DNA of 64,000 nt from Himantopus leucocephalus (Eukaryota; Chordata; Aves; Charadriiformes; Recurvirostridae): NCBI GenBank assembly GCA_003993805.1, contig RSEF01000012.1, positions 8,923,310 through 8,987,309 of the forward strand, written 5' to 3'. The notes under the pieces were generated by a model, which did not search any database, was not told where the DNA came from, and worked only from the letters and a program-made list of their open reading frames with translations. Position numbers and translations under genes: made by a program. Positions 13,227 to 24,955 of this stretch are shown here, in pieces; the first letter of the stretch is position 1, and every line of letters begins with the position of its first letter.

Positions 13227-13355
13227 AAACCCCTTTGATATCAGAAACACAAGTTATTCTACTTATGTCAGTTTGTTTTGGATTGGGACTTTTATTACTT
13301 AGAAGGGGAGTGCTAAACTGTGGTGTTTCCGAACTCGTTTAAATCAAAGGGGTTT
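13227..13355. repeat. Inverted repeat pair, 13-bp perfect arms
   Basis: AAACCCCTTTGAT (13227-13239) and ATCAAAGGGGTTT (13343-13355), 103 nt apart, with further partial pairing inside (CAGAAACAC against GTGTTTCCG). Likely remnant of a small palindromic DNA element. Confidence 0.6.
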
Positions 13356-14096
13356 TACTACTTCTTATGTTCAATTCGGCAGTGCTGAAGTTAACGGACC
13401 TTTGTCCTTGGGTTCCATGTAAGCTGATTCAATGGTTACCATTAAAAATGTCAATATAAACCCACAGATACTTCATAAGTAGTAACGGGGATTTGAGACT
13501 TCTATTCTAAGCCATACATAAAATAATATCTGAAATTCAGAGATAGCGTTGTTTAACTGTTGGAAAAAGATATTTTTATTTTTTTTTTCTAATGGAAGTC
13601 ACTGTGTAGGACATCCAAAAAGTTGTCGTCTTCTTATCCATATTTATGAAGGAAATTCTCCATTTTAAAGTTCCTGGTAGAATCCAACCATTTGAGCTAA
13701 TTTTAATTTCAGAATGGATTAGGCCTGAAAACTCAGCTGGCTATACCAAGAGAACAGACTTCCTTGTATTTTCCCCACACACCCCCAATTTTGGATGTAT
13801 TGAACATAAAGCGAGACAGGCAGACAGTCATATTTACTTATAGCAGAGACATTGCCAAGTTTATAGAAATAACCTTTATCAAAAGTTTTTTTGTCTGTTA
13901 TATTTCTCTTCCAGATACATTTTGAATTTTCATTTCTTTTCATATTCCCTTAGAAACTTTGTTGATTTTTCTGTCTTGGCAACACAGTCTATCATTATAT
14001 CTTGTTTTAAAACGTGTTGAGTGATTAGAGAGGAGTCAGCGCAAAAATAGCAACAGCCGTGACTGCCTGTGCCTGACCGAAAATACCCACCCCTGA

Positions 14097-14380
14097 GCCT
14101 TCAGACACATCGAGCTGGNCGCCTTCAGACACATCGAGCGGGTGAGGCCACCCTATGGTAATGTCCGTTCAGAATTAGGCTCACCAAAAAGCTGTATAAC
14201 AATGATAACAGAGCATTAGCCAAATTAGGTTTTCTGTCTCTCCTTATTCNAGCCTTCAGACACATCGAGCTGGTGAGGCCACCCTATGGTAATGTCCGTT
14301 CAGAATTAGACTCACCAAAAAGCTGTATAACAATGGTAACAGAGCATTAGCCAAATTAGGTTTTCTGTCTCTCCTTATTC
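14097..14380 (+). repeat. N-joined near-identical copies (probable assembly artefact)
   Basis: Copy 1 at 14121-14249 and copy 2 at 14252-14380, both 129 bp with about three mismatches, separated by a single N at 14250. A 22-bp start of the same unit (14097-14118) is cut by another N at 14119. N at each junction points to unmerged contig-end overlaps. Confidence 0.85.
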
Positions 14381-15149
14381 ATTTCTCTTGGGACAAAAAA
14401 TGTCACCCTGGGTAAACTACAGGGGACAAGCTCAGGTCTTTCTTTTATTCTCTTCCTCTAAGCCTCTATTCCCAATTAAAAAATAAATAAAATTAAAAAG
14501 CTCTTGTAGCTAACTTTGTCTGTATCACATATATTTCCTTGTAGCATACATATCGCAAATTTTTGATTTTGCAGAGATGATGCGTTTTACAGAATGCCCA
14601 TCATCTAGAGACTTACCCTCACTCTTAAACCCTCATCACAAGAATTAATAAACAGCTAGCAATCTGCACTCTGATGATGCTTTCACGGTTTGAATTGGTT
14701 GAAAGCCTTCCCTTAAAATTAATTAATTAAATAAATAAATAAAAATCACAATTGGGCTTTTCCCACCAAAGCCACTGAGAGATACAGGGGGCATTTATTT
14801 CACATGTGCATACGCATAAATCATAACTTCATTCCCACCCTCATGCCCCCAATGCACTACCTTTTCTGCCTTTAAATATATTTGCTGATTGTTTGTTTTA
14901 TTCATCATTTTGTGCCCCTTTCTCATAATGGAATTCCTGTCATGGTCTTTCTACAGATTTTCAGGATAAAAGCAAACCAACTACCATATTTTCTTGTGGA
15001 CGAAGCTTTGTGCCTTGGCCAAAAGCCATTTCTAGAAGGAATACATCAGTTGGAGGCCTTCCTCTCCAGTCTAAATGAGAAATTGCTCCTTATGTTGTCT
15101 TTCATCTTTTAAATATGTTCCGATCTGATCTGAGCAGCTGTCTATGTTA
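14381..15149. other. Intergenic, AT-rich
   Basis: Contains a TAAA/TTAA simple repeat at about 14714-14746. May include further decayed sequence of the neighbouring LINE fossil; nothing else recognised. Confidence 0.5.
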
Positions 15150-15300
15150 GATTTATTCCTCTGCTTGTTCACTGATGTTCTCATCTATGCTAATCAGTCT
15201 TCCTTTGTACATCTTGAGCATTATCTTCTTAATCAAGTTTATTTTCAGACCCCATTTCTTGGCTTTCATGGTCCAGTTCCTCCATTAATTCTTGTAGATT
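15150..15300 (-). mobile_element. Fossil of a non-LTR retrotransposon reverse transcriptase
   Basis: Minus-strand translation reads LQELMEELDHES (15297-15262), then after a one-base shift KKWGLKINLIKKIM and RLISIDENISEQAEE to a stop (15260-15153). This resembles the late RT region of RTE/L2-like LINEs, where 'S-x-x-x-GLKIN-x-x-KT-x-x-M' is followed by an 'I-x-I-(D/G)-x-x-(I/L)-E-x-(V/A)-E' segment. The Lys-Thr pair is decayed to Lys-Lys. It is broken by the frameshift and stop. It is not CR1-like in pattern. Exact clade uncertain. Confidence 0.55.
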
Positions 15301-15460
15301 GAGTTTTTAGACCAGCATGACATCTGACAATCTGATGTACCTAGTATTTTTTTTTCTTTCTATGCTGGGTGTTCTTTTTTCTCATTCTAGACATTCCTTT
15401 TACAAAATTGCTATAGAATATCTGCAAACAGCTTTAAAACAGTAATATCACATTGTTTCA

Positions 15461-15512
15461 TTTCTCTCTCTCTCTCCCCCCCTATAAATACACACACACG
15501 CACATATATAAA
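15461..15512 (+). repeat. Composite microsatellite (TC)n / C-run / (CA)n / (TA)n
   Basis: A TC dinucleotide run, a C7 stretch and a CACACACACG-CACATATATA tail in about 50 bp. Confidence 0.85.
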
Positions 15513-17795
15513 TAATCCTACACAATTTAAACATGTGGTGGATGTTTCACATTACTGTGTGCTTCCTGGAGACACAAAACAGTGTAACATTTTTATGCGC
15601 TTAAGTTTTCAAAGCTCTGACTTTTGAGTTTTTCTCCAGCAGAACAGCTATGTTCATGCAGTTCATGAATGCCATACAGAATAATAGTTAAGTCTATACT
15701 TGTTCTCCAGTAACTCATTAATCATTTGAGTATTCTCCGTTACAAAGCACCCAGAACAAAAGCCCGTCTGTTTTCATTGTTTAACCAGTCACTACAGTGT
15801 GGCAATTCCTGCAGGAACTATCTTTACACATTTTGTTTCTGAACGGACCCAACCCCACCGAGCTTAACAGCTTCTGGTCTGAGGCATCATTGGAACGGTT
15901 TGGCATCCACCACAACTTCCAGCAGTAGGGTTTCTTTTCGCTACCTGATTCATTGCTGGTTCTGCTTCGTCTTTGGGATTGCAGAAAGTGCCTGCAATGA
16001 TCACACAAGGAAAGTCACTGAGACACCAAAGGGACTCCCCAAAGCAGCAGGCAACTACTTCATTGACTCGACTGCGGGGCTGAGGGTGGCTAAATAACCA
16101 TTTCTCCTTGTGCCTCACACCAAGCTGAAAGGACTTCAGCCAAAGAACCAAGGCGTTGGCTTGTCTTGCTTCATCCTCCTCCCAGCACCATTTTTCCCAG
16201 GAATATACTCTTCCCCTTGTCTATCTGCTCTCTCCCAGGCAAAATTTCTGCAGGATTTCAGGCAAGGGAGAGGACGGGAAAGTGCCAGAGCAGCTAACTC
16301 TGCGCTGCCCTCCGCCTCAGCTCCACACCCAGGGTACCTCTTCTTGCAGCGGGATCAAAGGTTTTCCTACTAAAGGGGACGCAGGTTGCAGCGTGGTAAG
16401 CTTACACCTTCTTCCTACAGTGCTGAATCCTTGTTGCCAAAGTTTCCAGCTGCTGAGGACAGGCTTCACCTGCGGTGCGGCTCTGTGGCAGTGTTATTAC
16501 TACTATGTAATAGTACAGGCACACCGAGCGGCTCCTCTCGGGCCACCGTTTAGCTTTCTCCATACTTCTATCTTCAGTCAGGCACTCTGCCTCTTTCCCC
16601 AGATGCTTTAATTCAGTGGAAATTGTGAGGGAAATTTGTCTCCATGCCCAGGACCCACAAAGGTCCCATAAACCATTTCAATTTTATTACCTAATCCTGA
16701 TTATTGAGTGTTTTGCCACTTACCTATAGTTTGCCAGGGTTTTGGTCCAAATGCAAGGCTTAAATAGTGCATCAGGCCTTGGAATGGAAATGAGCTTCTC
16801 TCTTTTCTTAAGGAAAGTCTTGACTGCTGCCACTAATGCCTGTCAGTCCCCTGACATAAATGTGCATTTCATCAAAAATTCTCATCTTCTAGCAAAGAGC
16901 ATGCAAGCCACTGCTTTTATAAGAGCACTGAGCTACACGGCACCATAACAGACACTGCCAAAGTATCTTAAAAAAAAAAAAAGTGAACAGACTCTGTAAA
17001 ACCCAAGTGGCAGCTCCAAGTCAAACGCAGTGGGTGGCTTTCACCTACCCTGCTCTGATGCCACAACAGGATTTATGGCAGATTCCCTTAATGGTTGCAG
17101 CTCAAGGTGCTGTTCTTCGCTTTCACAGTCTGGGAGCTGCGTGCTTTGACATTACCGGCCTGCATTTTCCTTTGATCTGCAATTCAAGATCAGAGAGGGT
17201 ACACAAATCATGGGGGTGTCTGTCTGAGCAGATGAGCTGGAAGCACACCCAGCACCAGTGCTGTTTCCTATCTGAACCAACAGGGTGATGCCCAGACCCT
17301 GGTCCGTGCCCGCTTGCTTCCCTTAAGGGAAAGGAGAGTGTAAGAGATATTGATTTAAAAGGGGAATTTGCCTCCACTGAACAGCGTGGGGCAAACAGAT
17401 GTTAATGTTGAATTCCCATTGTATTTTACTGTGGGCTCGCCTTGATAGTGTTCGATTACACACATGTGAAAAATAAATAAAACCACATAAGCACATGTCT
17501 GTTACAGCTCAGGCCAGTTAGTGTCAGGTCCCTTGTTTATTTTTTTTAATTGAAGATGCTTAGGCATTTAATAGTTTAAGACAGAAAGAGGTCCCTCTGT
17601 TGGCTTGTGTTCAGGCTCATTTGTATTCAAATCCACATTTTGGAACAAAGAATCCAAAATGAGCACATATTGAAGTCAAACGATGCATCAGTCACTGCGC
17701 GTGGCTCTGGAACATATTGTGCATATAATCTCACAGAACTGGGTTTGTGAAGCACTGTGCTTCGAGGGGGTAAAGTCCCTTGCTAAGTTAGGCTC
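15513..17795. other. Intergenic, partly GC-richer
   Basis: Around 15800-17400 the GC content rises and ORFs of up to 151 codons occur (16156-16611 plus), with no recognisable domains. An A13-type run lies at about 16970-16982. No supported gene. Confidence 0.5.
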
Positions 17796-17917
17796 CGCTC
17801 CAGCAGGCATTTATGCACATGCTTAATTTTTAGCAAAAAAGCTGTTCTACCAAAACTGATGGAGCTGTGCTTGAATCTGAACAAGCCTTCTAGTTTAGTA
17901 CATGTTGGATCAGGGCC
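17796..17917. repeat. Decayed palindromic amniote repeat
   Basis: Begins with CAGGCATTTATGCACATGCT and TAATTTTTAGC, has a centre ACTGATGGAGC, and ends TTGGATCAGGGCC. This order fits a well-known amniote palindrome in which 'TGCACATGCTTAA' arms flank a CCATTGACTTCAATGG centre and the end reads GGATCAGGGCC. Identified from pattern memory only. Confidence 0.55.
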
Positions 17918-20791
17918 ACTGACTGTTATACTGCAATATAAATGGGAAAACTTATTGAATGGACACAGCATTTTCTTTTAGGAAAGTGTCTCACTCTTCA
18001 TCTGCTTTTCCCAACGTTAATAATCAGACATCTGATTTATATTTTCTTATTCAAACATGCTGCTATTTATATACACTTAAAATTTTATGTAGTTTTACAG
18101 CTCTCCATTTAAAAAAAAAATGAACAGGTAGTCAACAAAAAGATAACATTTGCCATTCGAATAAACATGTTGACATAACATTCAAAATTACACACACTTA
18201 GTGGAACAGAAACTGTTAATTTTGTTTCATAATGTCAGTTCAAAGTGAACATCTTTGGATTTTTAAGAAAAAAATGTTGGGTTTTTTTTCCCCCAAGAAA
18301 AAAATATTTTCCATGGAAAGAAAAAGGTTACAACAAAACCATACTAAAACTTTTTGTCCAAAAATGTTGACCACAGCTTAATACAACTTAACAGCTACCC
18401 ATATTGTTGTACAACTGCCATCAGTTATTCCTGTGGCATGCAGTTTTTCCTCAAAATCTATTGTGTCTTTTATCTGTAATGTGCAGAAATGATTTTTTAA
18501 GAAGTAATGCATTGTGACAATTGCCAAAGCACAAGCATATTTAATATGCCGTGACATTTAAAAAGACTACAGCAGTTTCTTAAAAGGTACTGTAATTGTT
18601 TTTCAGAATTAAACAGGAAATAAAAAGCCAAAGTGTACAGTGTATTATACATAATTGGCCAATCATCAAAATGACCAAAGAAGTTCAGGATTCAGCCTGT
18701 GTTTTAAACACAGCTAAGGAAGTGGCATAAATTAACTAAGCTTCTGTATTTTATTTTCATTTCAAACCATATTACTAGAGGTGTAAGAGCTTGGGAAAAA
18801 ACAGCCTGGCAGTATGCACTTCTCTTCTCTCTTCAAGCTGTAGAGCCTTGGGAGAACTTCATTAAAGCCGCTCGCTATTGCTTTTACATATGCCTCCGAC
18901 TTTGGTTCAAGAAGTTCTGCCTCTCTGTGCCAAAAGCTTAAGCGTGCATTTTTAAATGAACGGTTTAAAACCTAATAAGTGGAAGTTACAAAGCACATCT
19001 CATCCCAAAGGATCCTGAAGCACTTTACAAAGCTATCAGTCTAACTCCACGATTGTCTCACAGCAGCCAAATTTCTCTTACCTTCAACTGGAGATTTGCC
19101 TGTGCAAAGGCGGTTAGAATTAGGCCCCACAATCAAGTGAGGAAACATGAAAGTATGAGAAAGTAGCTAAACTTGTAGCTGGAGAATGAAACAAAGCGCG
19201 TCGCTCCCTGCAGAACACCACTGTGTATCACACGCAATTCTGCCAGCAGTGGAAAATTGCTCATTGTAGAAGGGATACGCAGATACTGATCATCAGCTAT
19301 CAGACATTGCTCATTTCAAGCGTTACTGAGAAAAGCAATAGAGAGTTGAATTAAAGCATTAGTATCAATCTCTGTAAATCATCAGCTGTGCGCTTCTCCT
19401 CTCTTTGAATCAGGAGAAGACATGTGCCTGATTTACCGGCTCGATTTTATCTACAAATGTTGCTACAGTTTTTATCTGATTTCCCCAATTCATTACTTAC
19501 TGTCTGCAGCACTAGCTGGAATGGGATTAGAAGTCCTTCCCTTCTGAATGTGTTCAACAATTTAGAGGATTTATTCGCTTTTTTGGTCTCTTTTTCTGAG
19601 AGCTGCAAAGTTTTATTGATATTTTACGCTATTTTCAGTGGCCGAAATCTAGTATCAGAAAACCTGGGTTAGAGTTCCAAAAATATACATATCCTCTAGC
19701 AATTTTTCCATGGTTAGCACAACACTTGTTCCTCAACACAGACTGATTTGTAACTATGAAAAAAATCAAAGGGTGTTTCCCATAAACGCTAGCTCTCTAA
19801 CTGTATATAATTTCTATATACAGTCTACTATTCTACCTACAATTAAAATATAACCAATTCTGAGGTCAAAGGTTATCAGTGCCTCAGACAGTATATGTTT
19901 ACATATTTATAGAAATTGTCACAAAGAATGAGCACTTACTCAAAATCTTTCTGTACCTTTTAAACTACCCAGACAAGATTTAAATATCCACATCCTTCCT
20001 GAACAGCCATCGGGACTAAGCCTGGGCAAAACTCTCCCACCTTCTATCCCTTGCAGAACTCCAATTTCCATCACAACACATAAGTTCCAAAATTCATAGA
20101 CAAGGAAGATCAGCACATTAAAGCTTTTCTAGTAAGGGATGACACTAACAAAGGATTTATAGACACCTACCGCCTTTCTTCAGAGAGAAAGGGGATGCTT
20201 TTCCTCATTTTACCTATAAAAGTATGGTGCTGTAGAGTCATTCTCTTTATATAGAATAGTCCAAAGCTGTTTGGAGCTTTCTAAATCAAAACTAGTGACT
20301 TAAATTCAGTCTGGGAGCTAATACCTGTAGATGAAAAAGCAGCAGGACTTTGTATTCTTACAACATCAGCTATTAGGTAGGCGACAGCCTTCTTTATCAG
20401 TCTGCTCTCCTGGAGTCATGGTCTAATCAAAGGTGCACTGCAGCAGCCTCATCTGGAAGTGGCAAAGGCTCCTGGTCCACATCAGAAAGAAACAGTTAAG
20501 CAATTTGCCAGGCACGAATCTGACCCAAAGAAGAATCCTGACCAAGCACCCTTAAAAAAGGTGGGAAACACCAGACTGGCCACAGCATCTCTTCCACCCC
20601 CGCCCCACTCTACAGCTATACTTTCAGTTATATTAGGAACAGGTTTCAGCCCGTAAAGGTCCCCCTCTGACCTCAGACTTACCCCTCACTGAACTAGGCA
20701 CAAACCGCTGCTGGCTGAGTGGGACACGGAGTTGTTTTAAAGCTGGGTGGCATTAGCCAACTGAAAACTGTACAGACTATACCTCCTAATT
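17918..20791. other. Intergenic, AT-rich
   Basis: No exon recognised. A string like CATCTCATCCCAAAGGATCC plus GAAGCACTTTACAAAG (18995-19031) resembles ancient SINE-type sequence but is too weak to name. A 9-bp hairpin CTGTATATA/TATATACAG lies at 19801-19823. Confidence 0.5.
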
Positions 20792-21070
20792 AAGGGCTTC
20801 TCTACACCGGCAAATTTACCAGCACAGTTATAGTGGCTTAATTATAACTGTTATAATTGGGATATAAATATAACTCTCTACTTGGACATTCTTATAAGGA
20901 CTATGAGTGCTTATCTCTGGTTTAGCTTATGTCACTTTGAAAGCTGTTTAAGGAGAAAAAGATATCTTTATTCTATACTAAATATATCCAAAGGAAGAGT
21001 TATACTGGCCAGACTGATGTAATTACAACAGGGATAATCATACCAGTATAACCAAGCCGACAAATGTTCC
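20792..21070. mobile_element. hAT-like non-autonomous DNA transposon relic
   Basis: The left end AAGGGCTTCTCTACACCGGC resembles the AGGGCTTGTCTACAC terminal repeat of amniote hAT-type elements. The body has TATAACTCTC, CTTGGACATTCTTAT and AGTGCTTATCTCTGGTTTAG, and the right part has ACCAGTATAACCAAG. Mutated throughout; no transposase coding sequence. The right boundary is approximate. Confidence 0.55.
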
Positions 21071-21483
21071 CCTGCAGACAGTCCTTCCTAGCAGACTCAT
21101 GTACACGTTAAGAGGATGAGAAAGCAAAAGGAAGCCTGTGGAGTCCCACCTGACAGTTTCCTTGGGCAAGAAGTGCCCTTCGTCATTTACTGAGACTGTG
21201 CAGCACAGGACAAAGACTGACAATTGAGATAATATTTAAAATTACAGTGGGTGATTTAGGTAGCACCAGCTACAAATACTTGGACTTGGCAATTATATTT
21301 GTGCAAAGTGCCAGCATTCAATAAGCAGAATTGATCAGGAACTCTGCTCACTTCTTAGCGAAACGGTGGCAGTGGTAATAGCTGACCAACCCTGGCTCAG
21401 GGCAGGGAAGCGATCCAGCTGCTCAACGCTCCTTGAGAGACTCTCATGCAAAAATATAAGCTTATATAGTGTACTTAGGAAGC

Positions 21484-21521
21484 ACCTCTAATATTCTACT
21501 TCAGCTCTAATATTCTACTTC
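21484..21521 (+). repeat. Two-copy 19-bp tandem repeat
   Basis: CTCTAATATTCTACTTCAG followed by a second copy differing at its end. Confidence 0.85.
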
Positions 21522-23614
21522 TTCTAATTAGGAAGCATCTACAGTGTAAATCCAGCATGTCTATTATTTGTTTCTTTCATTAATAAGTTCCTGACTTGTC
21601 AGATTCTTATGCACAGACATCGCCCTCCACATATGATTAATGTCAGTCTTCTTATTGACAGAGGTGCACAGAAACTGGATTTTTTTTCCACTCATGGAAT
21701 ATTGAAAAACTTATGAGAATATTCGTTTGAATTTTTAAAGAAACATGTTTAAACTAACATTTACTTGGCATGATCCATTATTTTTTTCAACAAAAAATGA
21801 TCAGAAATAATTGCAGTAATAGTTCTGAGGGAATTCTGAAGAATAAGCGTTTGTCTTTATAACAAACTGATAAACACTAGCAATATGCAATACCTTGTAA
21901 GCGTTTCACAAGAAAAAAATTAGGATATCATTTGCTGTCCGTTAGTTAGAAAGCTTTAGCTCTTTGAATGTTTTTTTTTATCCCATTGGACCAAATAGAT
22001 CTCACCTGGTAGAGAGTTGTCTTCTATGGACAGAAAATCAGCCAGACTGTTTTCTGTTCAAAAGCCATTTGCTTATATTTGCGTGATCTCAGTTGCTTTC
22101 GATTGCTAAAATTTAAGAACTGCAACTAAAAGCAAATGAATTTCAACCAGGCAGAAACCAATTCCACCTGGAACCAGCATACAGAGCCCATGGCATGGGT
22201 GAAGATAGAATGACATATTGCTAACTTTGGAAATCCAGGAAATCATCTCCTGAAAACTCAGGAAGATTTACGCCTTTCTAATCCAATCATAATTCACTTC
22301 CACAAAACATGGAATGAAATCCACAGAGAATCATCCAAGGAAATTCTTTGAGCAGACATATGGGGAAATTCCTCAGTAAAGGTAAAAGGTCATACATTAA
22401 CCTGAGACAACTGAATAATAAAAAAAAAAGAATAATCATGCTTTCCAATCCTTATAAGAACAGTCATTTTCAGAGAACTGTATAGGTGAAAGAAAAGGGG
22501 GAAAACATAGCAGCACCGCAGATATAGATAGCATTTCTTGCAATTTGGTTATGTTGAGCGCACTGCAATTGAAGGAGTTAGCACAGGAGTGAGCTTGAAC
22601 CAGCAGGTCTTAAGAAAAGTCAGGAGGCTGACACGATTTAAAACTCTGCTAAGAGAAACAAACTCTAAGTTGCAGAAGCCCAGAAACAGCAAGGTCCTAC
22701 ATTCAGTGGCCACCTCAAACACCCACTGCTTGCAGTGGAATACAGAATCAGGTCCATATGTACTTTTTTTTTTTCCCCTGCTGAAATTTCTCTTAGTAGG
22801 TGTAGGTGTAGGTGTCATTGGTCCTTTCCAATACAGCTTCCAGCAAACTCAGTGGAAACAGAAGGTAAACAAGCCTTTTCTTCCAGTCAAGCCTCAAGAT
22901 AAATCCAATGTCTTTTCTTCCCCTGAAACTAAAGGAAAGATGACTTGACAGGTAAATCTTAAAGCACTGTACTCCATATTGCATTTAAGAACATAATTTT
23001 AAAGTGCACCATGGAATTCAATTACCTTTGAATGGCCCTGCCAAGCCACTTCAAGTAGGGCACAAGTGCTAAAAAGCACATTATGTGCACGTATAAATAG
23101 GAACTGAAGCTAATTCTCTCCAGCAAATCCTTGAAAAATACCAAGTGAAAGAAAACAGAACTGAAAAAAACACTGTCATCTGAGGCTAAGCAAGAGATGT
23201 TCCTTCCTAATTCTGCTCCCCCAGCCCATACATTAGACACTTTAGAGGAAGTCCATGCAGGGAGGACAGATGGAACGAAGTGCAGGGAGCCTTGTTGTGC
23301 AGTGCATGGATAGAGGGAATGCTGCTGCACTCTGCAAATTCATCGGGGAGGGAAAGGAGACAAGGATTTACATTCTCTGTTGAAGACTGGACCAGGAGAT
23401 TGTGAAAGAGTTATGCTGTCACTTGAGAAGCCAGCTTGAAATATATGTGGCCGATAATATTTCATGAATTATTGCACTCCAGTGCATAGGTATAGACTAG
23501 GTTAAGAGGGTGTAATCAGAACCAGAAAGTAAGGATGTTCTAGGATGACATGTTGCTTATCAATATCTGCATAAGTAAAATAATGGTCTTTACAACATAA
23601 CTTTTTTCCAGAAT

Positions 23615-23668
23615 TATAATATATACAAATATACATCTATAGATAGATACAGACACACACACACATCC
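23615..23668 (+). repeat. Microsatellite cluster (TA/GATA/CA)
   Basis: ATAATATATACAAATATACA, then TATAGATAGATAC, then (AC)6-type repeat. Confidence 0.85.
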
Positions 23669-24904
23669 CCTACAGTACTGTGAAACTGATCTTTCTGGTT
23701 CTAATGGTAGCAGACTATATGTAAAACTCCAAAAAGATTCATTGAGCTCATTATCTTCTTCGATCTGATGCTAGGGTTTGGTGGTTTGGTGGGTGTTGAG
23801 GATTTTTTTCAGAACTCATGGAAAAAAGTAAGTAGGAATAGAAACACAAAATGGAAGAATTTAAAAGGACCTAGAGCCCTATAAGCCATAGCAGAAAAGA
23901 TCCATCATGATAAAACCATGGAGAAGAAACAGATGTGGAGTACACCAGTCTCTGAAGACTGGAACAAAGAATGATATGTCAATTTTATATCCATTTGCTT
24001 TCTCTTTTCTTCTTCATGAATGCTGTGATTGTGTTTCTTCAGTGATTATTCAGGTATTTAAAAAAAAAATACAACAAAACAACGCAAAACCTCATCTACT
24101 GATATGTTAAAGCACTGTCCGTTTGATAAGCACCTGTTTTTTTCATTTATATGAGAAGCAAATCTCTTCCAGAAGACAGTGCAGGTAATAGAAATTCACG
24201 TTTCTAGAAGTTCAGTAACAAATGGTCCAAGAGGCTTGTTGGGAGTATTTTGCAATGTTACACAGTTACTTAGCTATATTAAGGCTTTAAGAATAGTTTA
24301 ATACTCTCTTCTTCCAGAAAGTAGACTTTTAGGCTATTACTCTTCAGGTCTTACAGGTAACACTCAAGATTTTTCTTTGAGAGAAAATAGGACTTCTGAT
24401 AAGCATGATAAACATGACATACTTTAAGAACTATTTTTCAAATCAGCTTCTTTATTTATAGCACTGATCTTAAGATAACAGATAATTTAGATGAATGACT
24501 TTATATGCTCCAAACTAGAGCATATGGAAAAGATACCTGCAACTATATCCCTGTTATTTCTATTAAAAAAATGGATAAGACTCTAGTAGCATTTGCAAAA
24601 GATAGGAGATTTTTCACTTGATTTCTTACTCTGTGTCCATTTAAATGATCAGCCTACCTTGTCTCCAGACACTGTAATTTAATAGGCTCAACATGAAACT
24701 GATAGGTAAAATTCTTTGGAGCCATATATTTACATCGCTTGGTCACAACTGACCGACTGACTGGGCTCCTCAATTTTAATTCCTGATATGATCAAGGTAG
24801 CATTGCTGGGGCAAAGTACTTACAGCCCAGTCAGGTCAAGCACTAGGCTACTTTTACTTCCCGACTGAAATGCAAATGCAAAATCTCAAAGGATTCACAT
24901 CCTG

Positions 24905-24955
24905 AGCTCTCTGCATTTCCATCTTCCCAACTATAAAATGAGGACAATATGGGAG
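24905..24955 (-). mobile_element. Possible MIR-like SINE fragment
   Basis: CATTTCCATCTTCCCAACTA followed by TAAAATGAGGACAATATGGG parallels the reverse complement of the MIR core/tail (TTTCCTCATCTGTAAAATGG...). Short and diverged. Confidence 0.35.

Larger units (their letters stand above)
9311..14093. other. Intergenic, AT-rich
   Basis: No genes recognised. Contains an inverted repeat pair at 13227-13355 and a perfect hairpin at 12992-13019; a weak repeat-like stretch (AAGTCTATAG...CCATTGGTCTGAATGG) occurs near 10925-10965. Confidence 0.6.
21071..24904. other. Intergenic, AT-rich
   Basis: Contains a short tandem duplication (21484-21521), three TAGGTG hexamers (22797-22814) and a TA/GATA/CA microsatellite (23615-23668). 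No gene recognised. Confidence 0.55.

Noticed and set aside
16156..16611. 151-codon plus-strand ORF
   Set aside because: Composition is typical of random translation (Cys/Ser/Leu-rich), with no recognisable motif and an overlapping ORF in another frame.
18995..19130. Ancient SINE or conserved element
   Set aside because: Phrases such as GAAGCACTTTACAAAG are suggestive, but no consensus could be followed over a useful length.
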